A stretch of DNA of 17,227 nucleotides from positions 1-17,227 of the forward strand of contig JBEKLJ010000052.1 of NCBI GenBank assembly GCA_050010255.1, given 5' to 3'. This stretch comes from JBEKLJ01 sp050010255. GTDB taxonomy: Bacteria; Acidobacteriota; Terriglobia; Bryobacterales; Bryobacteraceae. The first letter of the stretch is position 1, and each line of letters opens with the position of its first letter. The notes under the pieces were generated by a model that ran no database searches, was not told where the DNA came from, and saw only the letters and a program-made list of their open reading frames with translations. Shown piece after piece: positions 1-5,856 of the stretch. A program made the position numbers and the translations under genes.

Positions 1-3000
1 TCATCGCCCGGGTGCGCCGCGTTGCCCGGCCCGATGTAGCTGCCGTCGGAGACGCGCACCGCCACGGCCACCTTCTGCGAGCCTGCCAGGTACTCGAAGA
101 TGCCGGGCAGCGCGTTCCGAACAGTCACGCCGTCAATCGCCGTGTTCACCGGGTTCGCCGTACCGGCTCCGCTCCGCACCGTCACGGAGATGGTGGCTGG
201 AGCCAGCTCGAACGGCGCCTGCACGTTCGCCTGCTCGCTGCCATCCGCGTTCCGGCAGATGGCAAAAATCGGCGCCAGCAGACTTCCGAACTGGAACTCC
301 ATGCCCGCCAGCCTCGTCGGCAGCGGGCCTGTTTCCACGCCCGCGCTGATGCAACTGCCGAGCGGCATGCTCAGGCCGGTCGTGAGCCCCGGCGCCATGA
401 TCGAAACCACGCTGCCGAAACCGAAGCCGGTTTGGAAGCTCGCGCCGTTTTTGAACGAATCCAGCGTAAGCTGCGGCCCCGGCGACCGCACGGTCAGGTT
501 GAAGGTCTGCGAGGACAACCCGGCGACGGCGGCAACGATCTGCACCGGCCCGGCTTGCGCGCCCGCGTTCACGTTGATGCTGGCTTGGCCCTGGCTGTTA
601 GTATTGACGACCGGGCCGCCGACCAGCGTCGCGCTGCCAGTGGCCACCGAGAACGTCACCGGGATGTTGGGCATCGGGCCCAGAGTCCCGTTGACCTGGA
701 CGGTCAGTGGGTTGGTGAATGCGCTGTTGGTCACGGCGGTCTGGTTATCACCGTTGCCAACCTTCGTGAGCGACGTCAGAGCGACCGTGGCCTGCAGGTC
801 GTCGAACGTCACACTCGCGCCGCCCGCGGTGGCCTGGACCTGAACCGCCCCAGGTATGTTGCCCAGCGTGACTGTGTTGCTGGCCCGGCCATTCACTCCG
901 GTCTGGGTAGTCGCGTTGGCGAGCGTTGCCGTGCCAGCGATGACCGGCGCCCAGCGCACTGACACGCCCGCCATCGGGTTGCCGAACTGATCCTTGACGA
1001 CCACTACCAAAGGATTCGGCAGCGCCTGGCCGATGGGGCCACGCTGGCCGTCGCCGGAGACAATGGCCAAGCTCGTGATCTCTGGCGGCGCGACCGTGAC
1101 GTTCAGCGTATATGAGAGAGGCTCATAGCCCCCTACGACACGGAAGATTATATACGTGCCCGCCGGGGTCGTAGAAGGAACGAACAGATCGCAACTGGCC
1201 TCCCCGTTGGCGTCAGTCAGGACAGTTCCGCCGACGCAATATGCCGGCCCCGCCGCGCCCAGGATGTACTGGTAGAACCCGCTGGAAATCAGTGTCATGG
1301 GCTCGACCGACAGACCGACGTTCGGAATCGCCGCTCCAAAATTGATGCCGCTCTGGGCCCTCACCAGCACCTGAAACGCACCGACCAGCGTTTGGCCTTG
1401 CTGAGCCGCCAGCTCGCGGGTCGCCGGCGGCGGCTCCACCTGGCTCACCATCGGCAGCGGCTGAATGCCTGTGGGACCGGTCGCCGGCACGGAAGTGACC
1501 AAGAAGGTGACGTTCCCGGAAGGAGTGGTCGAACCTCCCGGGATGCTGGCCGTCACCGTGGAGAGCGCGTAGGAGGCGGAGAAGTACTCGACGGTCGCCC
1601 CCATGAAAAAGGCGCTGGCAAGGCCGTTGGCGTCGGTCATGCAGGTAACGCTATTCGGCGCCGGGGTGCAGTTGTTCTGCCCAGGGTCGACGAAGTTGGC
1701 GATTGGGACGCCGCTTCCGGAAGCGGTAGTGAACGTCACCGCGGTATTGGGTGCGGGCGCACCATCGTCACCGAGGACCCGAACCACCATCGGTTCCGCG
1801 GTAAAGAAGTAGGAGCGAACGACTTGGCCGTTACCCGACACCATCGAGATCCCGCTTGTCGGCGGTGGGGGTGCGCCCCCGCCCCCACCCCCGCCCGTGC
1901 CGACATTGAGAGTGAACTGCGCCGACGGCGCGCCCGGACCTGGGACGGCCGCGGTGACCATATACGGGCCCGCGACCGCAGGCGCCACCGCGATTGCCAC
2001 GGCGATCCCCTGGGAGTTAGTTGCGGTCATCTGGCTTTGCAGGGTGACGTTCGGGGCGGTCCAGGTGATTGCCTGGTTAGCCACGGGGTGCCCGTTCACA
2101 TCGACGGCCACCACCTGCAGGGGAAGGCTTGTTGCGCCGGCGACAAGGGTCTGATTGGCATTGAACGGGAGGAGGCTGATGGTGGCCGTGAGCGTGTTGG
2201 CAGGGGACAGCAGGAACACCGGTCCAGCCGGCGTGGTCCCGGAAGCGCTCGTGGCCGCCGAGCTGGCCAAGGTGAGCCGGACGACATCGACTTGCCCCCC
2301 CAAAGTCGACATGGTCACGTATAGGTCCTTCGACCCAGCCGGCTCTTTGGACGCGACGCCGGAGACCCCCGTGCTGCAGATCGCCCCGATTGCACCGAAC
2401 GACGGGGTGCTCGGCCAGTTGGGCACTCCCGGAGCGAACCGATAGAGGCACCCGTTGGAACCCAAGGAGTAAACGTTCTGGGCATCCGCAAAGAAGGCCT
2501 GCCTCATCTGCACATTCAGACCGATCATGGTGCCCGTGACGGAGTTCTGCACCAGGTCGAACACGATGGCCACCGGGTCGCCGGGGTTCTGGTTGCCGGC
2601 CGCCGCCATCGTGCCGTCAGGGCTGAAACCGAGGGCGCTCGGGTACGCGGCGGGGACCGTGATCGTGGCCAGCGCCAAGAGGGTCGTCGGATGGACGACG
2701 TAAACCGCGTTCTGGGCGTTGACGTAGACCAACCCGTTGGGTCCTATGGCAACCCCAGGCTTGGCGCCGCCGCTAATGACCATCCCGGCGAGCGGCAGCG
2801 TCGTTCCGGCGGCTTTCGTGCTCAGGTCCACAGGGGTCAGACCCGCGGCGGTGGCCACGAAGGCGCGGCTGGAATCCGGGCTCACCGCCACGCCGAAGGG
2901 ATCAGCGCCGATGGGCGGGGCCGCAACCTGAGAGATAGCGCTCCCGGAGGCGTCGAAAAAGTACAGGGTCCCGGCAGACGAATCGCCAGCGGCGACGAGC

Positions 3001-3332
3001 AGCCAGTGCCCGTCCGGCGAGAGGGCGGCCGCCGTGACCGGCTGGGGAATGGCCAGCGGAGTCTGCACTTGTGCACCCGAGCTGTCCACAACGACAACTC
3101 CCGTCGTTGTGACGATGTAATACCGCGTTCCAGCGGGATTCCCAAAAGCCAGGAATGCCCGCGGGGCGGCGTTAATAGCCCCAACGAACGCCAGCGGATC
3201 GGCGCTGAAGGCGCTCGCCTGCGAAGCCGGGTTCGCCGCGCCCGGCAGCACAATCAAACGCTGCGCATCCGCCGGAACCGCCAGGGCGGCCACCAGGAGC
3301 ACGGCACACAGTAACGCTTTTCTGGTTGACAT
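1..3332 (-). CDS. Large exported multidomain protein: propeller-like region, Ig-like repeats, TIGR03437-like C-terminus (partial)
   Basis: An open frame runs without a stop from the ATG at 3332 off the left edge, giving at least 1110 residues. A Sec signal peptide covers about residues 1-24 (basic start, then a Leu/Ala/Val core ending ADAQ). Residues about 45-370 carry SPDG/SPDS motifs (105-108, 151-154, 237-240) with regularly spaced beta strands, as in YVTN/NHL-type propellers. About five Ig-like (Big-type) domains follow from about 380 to 950. The first two are separated by a Gly7/Pro4 linker at about 478-492. From about 955 the text fits the TIGR03437-type module as I remember it (NGASFQ, GSVVSI, GPLPTRLAGMEF, QAPFEL, PGIF); its last part lies outside. 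An SD (GAGGTGA, 3335-3341) sets the start. The gene lies downstream of another gene's terminator, so it probably has its own promoter; a possible extended -10 (TGGTAGACT, core at 3412-3417) has no clear -35. Function is unknown; a cell-surface or secreted adhesive role is inference. Confidence 0.92.
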   Translation of the reverse strand, partial: MSTRKALLCAVLLVAALAVPADAQRLIVLPGAANPASQASAFSADPLAFVGAINAAPRAFLAFGNPAGTRYYIVTTTGVVVVDSSGAQVQTPLAIPQPVTAAALSPDGHWLLVAAGDSSAGTLYFFDASGSAISQVAAPPIGADPFGVAVSPDSSRAFVATAAGLTPVDLSTKAAGTTLPLAGMVISGGAKPGVAIGPNGLVYVNAQNAVYVVHPTTLLALATITVPAAYPSALGFSPDGTMAAAGNQNPGDPVAIVFDLVQNSVTGTMIGLNVQMRQAFFADAQNVYSLGSNGCLYRFAPGVPNWPSTPSFGAIGAICSTGVSGVASKEPAGSKDLYVTMSTLGGQVDVVRLTLASSAATSASGTTPAGPVFLLSPANTLTATISLLPFNANQTLVAGATSLPLQVVAVDVNGHPVANQAITWTAPNVTLQSQMTATNSQGIAVAIAVAPAVAGPYMVTAAVPGPGAPSAQFTLNVGTGGGGGGGAPPPPTSGISMVSGNGQVVRSYFFTAEPMVVRVLGDDGAPAPNTAVTFTTASGSGVPIANFVDPGQNNCTPAPNSVTCMTDANGLASAFFMGATVEYFSASYALSTVTASIPGGSTTPSGNVTFLVTSVPATGPTGIQPLPMVSQVEPPPATRELAAQQGQTLVGAFQVLVRAQSGINFGAAIPNVGLSVEPMTLISSGFYQYILGAAGPAYCVGGTVLTDANGEASCDLFVPSTTPAGTYIIFRVVGGYEPLSYTLNVTVAPPEITSLAIVSGDGQRGPIGQALPNPLVVVVKDQFGNPMAGVSVRWAPVIAGTATLANATTQTGVNGRASNTVTLGNIPGAVQVQATAGGASVTFDDLQATVALTSLTKVGNGDNQTAVTNSAFTNPLTVQVNGTLGPMPNIPVTFSVATGSATLVGGPVVNTNSQGQASINVNAGAQAGPVQIVAAVAGLSSQTFNLTVRSPGPQLTLDSFKNGASFQTGFGFGSVVSIMAPGLTTGLSMPLGSCISAGVETGPLPTRLAGMEFQFGSLLAPIFAICRNADGSEQANVQAPFELAPATISVTVRSGAGTANPVNTAIDGVTVRNALPGIFEYLAGSQKVAVAVRVSDGSYIGPGNAAHPGD

Positions 3333-3334
3333 GA

Positions 3335-3341
3335 TCACCTC
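3335..3341 (-). promoter_or_regulatory. Ribosome binding site of the large exported protein
   Basis: GAGGTGA on the minus strand lies two bases before the ATG at 3332. It rules out the earlier out-of-frame ATG, which reads only Met-Arg-stop. Confidence 0.7.
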
Positions 3342-3473
3342 ATGATCGTACGACGCGCGGTTTCGCGCCTAACGTGTTGATCTGGAGTTCGGACGCGGAC
3401 GGGTAAACACTAGTCTACCACTGTTTCGGGTTCTGGGGGCGCCGGAATCGTGCGTCCGCAACCCGCGGCAGGC

Positions 3474-3505
3474 AAAAAAAGGGAGGGGAACCTCTTCCCC
3501 TCCCT
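3474..3505 (-). terminator. Rho-independent terminator of the 575-residue exported protein gene
   Basis: The segments 3481-3490 and 3495-3504 form a perfect 10-bp inverted repeat (GGGAGGGGAA/TTCCCCTCCC) around a 4-base loop. In the leftward transcript the stem is followed directly by seven U residues (A-tract 3474-3480 on the plus strand). It lies about 24 bases after the stop codon at 3529 and separates that gene from the next one. Confidence 0.93.
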
Positions 3506-3528
3506 CCGTGATACCACTCCAAACCGCT

Positions 3529-5256
3529 CTAGTGAACCAACTGTTCTCCCGACGAGTTGGCCCAGAAGTCGAACGGCCAGGGCTGACGGGAGGTTTCATC
3601 CGGAATGATCAGCGCCAGGTAGGATTCGGAACCGAACCCCGGCAGCGTCTGATCCACGATGAAGGCGAATCCATGCGCGAACTGGAAGTCGCAACGCGCA
3701 ATGACGTAGCCCTCAAAGCCCGCCGTGGACTGCGTGAACGTGCTGTTGCCTGAGCTGTCCGTCGGCGGCGCGGTCAACGTGAACTTCACCAGCGAGCGGT
3801 ACCGCACGTCCACCGTGCCCGCCCCAACCGTCGGCGTAGTCTGCATGGCAATTGGCATGTTGCCGAAGAAGTACAGATGGCAGGCGCCCGTCTGCGTGGG
3901 GGTACCGAAGTTGTCCTTCGACGTATTCACCAGCGCCATGCCGGTGTTATAGGTCCCCGTGTTCGTTACGTACGGGAACAATAGGTTGGTCACGCAGCGC
4001 ACGATCTGGAACGGCTGCGTCCCCTGCTGCGGCGTCAACTGGAACCGCGGTTGTGGAGCCGTCTGGCTCTGGGTTAGATCGGTGCTGGTCGGGGCCAGCG
4101 TACCGTTCACCTGGCCCGGCGTGATGTTCACCGCCGGCAGATCGGCGGTAGTATTCGACGCATAGGAAACCTGGACACCGAACACCAGCGTGTCAAGCGC
4201 GTACTGGTTGTTGCTCATGACTTCCCAAATGGCATACTGGGTCGCATTGCCCTGGCCATAGGCCGCCACCAGCCTAGCTTGGCCAGAGTTTCCGGTAGCC
4301 GCCGAGCTGTTGCAGGTAGCCAGCGTCCCGCTGGAGGACAGACCAGGCAGGCCGCCGGCGCCAGCGCTGTTAGCACCAGACACGAACTGCCCTGTCACCG
4401 CGGCGCTGCTGCCCCCTATTTCACGATCCGTTACGAAAAGGCTGATGCCAGCGGGCACGTTCGTAAACGTCACGATGAACCGCGTGCCCTGAGTGGCAAC
4501 ATCAGTGGTTTGAGCAAGACCGGTGCCCGAGTACGTCAGCCCGCTCTCAGTGCCGTACGGAGGCGCCTGATTCGGGTTGCCTTGCGCGCTGCTGCCCTGC
4601 ACCTTGAACGCGGTCGGGAACAGTTCTGTGAACTTGACCGCGAAATGCAATTGGCCTGGAGTGGCCGGCTGGCTCACGCACTGCTGGAACGTCAGCGAGG
4701 GGGTACCCGAGCCGGTGCAGCCATTCACCGAGAACACGAAGGACGGTTGGGAAATCGCGACCTGCGGCAGGATGTCGGAAATCGCTATCGCGCCCGTCGG
4801 GCTGATACTGACGTACTCGTAGACAAAGACATACGGCGGTGAGAACGTCGGAGCAACGACGCGGATGTTGGTGATGCGCACCTGCGTGTTCGTGCCGGCC
4901 GGCATCGTCACGTTCTGGAACTGGATCGACTGCTGGTTGCCGGTCACGGGAACGCCGAGGTACACAACCCCGCACAGCATACATTTATCGTCATTGATGA
5001 TCAGCGCGGGCCGGCTGATGGTGCTGGGGGGGAACTTGCTCGTCACGAGCGCGCTCATGAATACCTGGAAGTTCACGGTTGTCTGTGCGGCAATCGAGCA
5101 AGTCAGAATCTTGTCGCCGACCAACTCGGCCAAGCCACCATCGCGAATGACGGGGACCTGGGCAGGGACGGCTGTGCACTGGTCTGCCGCGCTTGCCAAA
5201 CCGGCGCAGAGCACGAACAGGACCAGCACTAAAACCCACTTGCGAAAATCTGCCAT
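3529..5256 (-). CDS. Exported protein of unknown function with acidobacterial-type C-terminus
   Basis: The protein has 575 residues. A Sec signal peptide spans about 1-24 (basic residues at 5-6, hydrophobic core 8-20, cleavage near ASAA-D). The mature part is rich in Ser, Thr, Asn, Gln and Val and has ten cysteines (27, 53, 92, 95, 180, 193, 315, 421, 459, 522), including a CxxC at 92-95, so disulfides are plausible. No enzyme motif was recognised. Two stretches, about 420-465 (LLFPYVTN, TGMALVNTS, GTPTQTGAC) and 514-551 (GFEGYVIARCDFQFAHGFAF, then YLALI), resemble C-terminal motifs I recall from many unannotated acidobacterial secreted proteins; this is memory, not a search. An SD (AAGGAG) lies six bases before the ATG. 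The gene has two upstream promoters, a long leader and its own terminator, so it can be expressed apart from the T2SS operon. It is a candidate T2SS client by position only. Confidence 0.93.
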   Translation of the reverse strand: MADFRKWVLVLVLFVLCAGLASAADQCTAVPAQVPVIRDGGLAELVGDKILTCSIAAQTTVNFQVFMSALVTSKFPPSTISRPALIINDDKCMLCGVVYLGVPVTGNQQSIQFQNVTMPAGTNTQVRITNIRVVAPTFSPPYVFVYEYVSISPTGAIAISDILPQVAISQPSFVFSVNGCTGSGTPSLTFQQCVSQPATPGQLHFAVKFTELFPTAFKVQGSSAQGNPNQAPPYGTESGLTYSGTGLAQTTDVATQGTRFIVTFTNVPAGISLFVTDREIGGSSAAVTGQFVSGANSAGAGGLPGLSSSGTLATCNSSAATGNSGQARLVAAYGQGNATQYAIWEVMSNNQYALDTLVFGVQVSYASNTTADLPAVNITPGQVNGTLAPTSTDLTQSQTAPQPRFQLTPQQGTQPFQIVRCVTNLLFPYVTNTGTYNTGMALVNTSKDNFGTPTQTGACHLYFFGNMPIAMQTTPTVGAGTVDVRYRSLVKFTLTAPPTDSSGNSTFTQSTAGFEGYVIARCDFQFAHGFAFIVDQTLPGFGSESYLALIIPDETSRQPWPFDFWANSSGEQLVH

Positions 5257-5262
5257 TTCCTT

Positions 5263-5268
5263 CTCCTT
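5263..5268 (-). promoter_or_regulatory. Ribosome binding site of the 575-residue exported protein
   Basis: AAGGAG on the minus strand lies six bases before the ATG at 5256. This is optimal spacing and fixes the start ahead of a good signal peptide. Confidence 0.75.
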
Positions 5269-5273
5269 GGTAG

Positions 5274-5289
5274 AATTCGAATTCGAATT
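5274..5289. repeat. 16-bp perfect palindrome in the leader, possible operator
   Basis: AATTCGAATTCGAATT reads identically on both strands and contains overlapping TTCGAA and GAATTC units. It is AT-rich in a GC-rich context. It lies five bases upstream of the SD of the exported-protein gene, so a bound protein or an mRNA hairpin there could affect translation or transcript passage. That role is inference. Confidence 0.5.
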
Positions 5290-5306
5290 GATGGAAGTTC
5301 TCTCTA

Positions 5307-5321
5307 ACCTGAGCCTCAGGT
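5307..5321. repeat. 7+1+7 perfect inverted repeat in the leader
   Basis: ACCTGAG-C-CTCAGGT is a perfect inverted repeat with a single central base. That geometry suits a dimeric DNA-binding protein better than an RNA hairpin. It lies about 50 bases upstream of the start codon at 5256. Confidence 0.4.
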
Positions 5322-5402
5322 ACTACCACTCACAAACGGGAGAGTGCCGCCGAACTGCTCTCGGCGCCCGAGATCACCGTGCGCGTCAATCGGACCAGCA
5401 AC

Positions 5403-5423
5403 CCCTGACATCCAAATGTAGGG
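5403..5423 (-). other. Leader RNA hairpin
   Basis: In the leftward transcript CCCT-ACAT, loop TTGG and ATGT-C-AGGG form an 8-bp stem with one bulged base. No U-tract follows, so it is not a terminator. It may be part of a structured 5' leader downstream of the promoter at 5523-5550. Confidence 0.35.
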
Positions 5424-5522
5424 TCTGTAGTGCCCTTTCGCTTTTGCTTCTAACCTCTTACCTTCCGTGCTCGCGGGACTCAGATAATGGCTGCCGCAAC
5501 AATAAAATGCGACCGACACCCC

Positions 5523-5550
5523 ATTATCGCGCAGCACAGCGTGATGTCAA
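5523..5550 (-). promoter_or_regulatory. Sigma70-type promoter P1 for the exported-protein gene
   Basis: On the minus strand a consensus -35 TTGACA (5545-5550) and a -10 GATAAT (5523-5528, five of six matches) are separated by 16 bases. The predicted start is near 5516, which leaves an untranslated leader of about 260 nt before the ATG at 5256. Confidence 0.65.
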
Positions 5551-5615
5551 GCCGAAACTTCCCCCTTGCCTTGGCCTTTGGCGGGGCAAGTCTCCGCTCA
5601 CCGCTTCTGGTCCGC

Positions 5616-5645
5616 ATTACACCATGAGCGCTGGCTCGGAGTCAA
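5616..5645 (-). promoter_or_regulatory. Sigma70-type promoter P2, upstream of P1
   Basis: On the minus strand TTGACT (5640-5645) and TGTAAT (5616-5621) are separated by 18 bases. Each box differs from consensus at one position. It would drive a longer leader through P1, or a short RNA from the gap. Confidence 0.5.
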
Positions 5646-5856
5646 CAACTTTCTGTCGAACGGCGCCCGGGAGAAGGATTCCGCCCCGCCGGCGCGTGGC
5701 CCCGGGGATAGCTCGCCCACTGCTCGCGCGTGGGTACTAGTACCTACCCCCTCACGGTGGGTTCCGGGGGCGTCGGCGCCGCTCGGAACGCGTGTGCGCG
5801 CTCCTCCAGGCGCTGTCAGCTCCTGGATGCCGGAGCGGCAGGTGCCGGGCAGCCGC

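Larger units (their letters stand above)
5257..5856. other. 600-base intergenic and leader region between gspD and the exported-protein gene
   Basis: No frame here looks like a gene. Leftward, 5856-5646 holds GC-rich sequence with a 12-bp palindrome (GGTACTAGTACC, 5734-5745) but no stem followed by a U-tract, so I see no clear terminator for the gsp operon. Two promoters (5616-5645 and 5523-5550) follow, then a leader of about 260 nt with small hairpins and a 16-bp palindrome. I looked for the GEMM/c-di-GMP-I riboswitch consensus and for tRNA features and did not see them. Confidence 0.7.

Noticed and set aside
12..962. Long plus-strand frames at the left edge
   Set aside because: The minus strand carries a continuous exported protein with recognisable domains over the same bases; the plus frames are Arg/His-rich shadows.
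5273..5290. Triple EcoRI-like units as a cloning-linker artefact
   Set aside because: The surrounding leader, SD and gene are continuous and natural-looking, so I keep it as a real palindrome, though an artefact cannot be fully excluded from one sequence.
5316..5537. A 73-codon minus-strand frame in the leader of the exported-protein gene
   Set aside because: Its start codon lies inside the P1 promoter spacer, so it cannot be translated from the P1 transcript; it has no SD and no domain.
4865..5740. A 291-codon plus-strand frame crossing the start of the exported-protein gene
   Set aside because: It runs through the signal peptide region antisense and then through promoters and leader, with no SD or domain.
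5257..5856. A tRNA or known riboswitch in the intergenic region
   Set aside because: I found no T-loop/acceptor pairing and no GEMM-type core; only small hairpins are visible.
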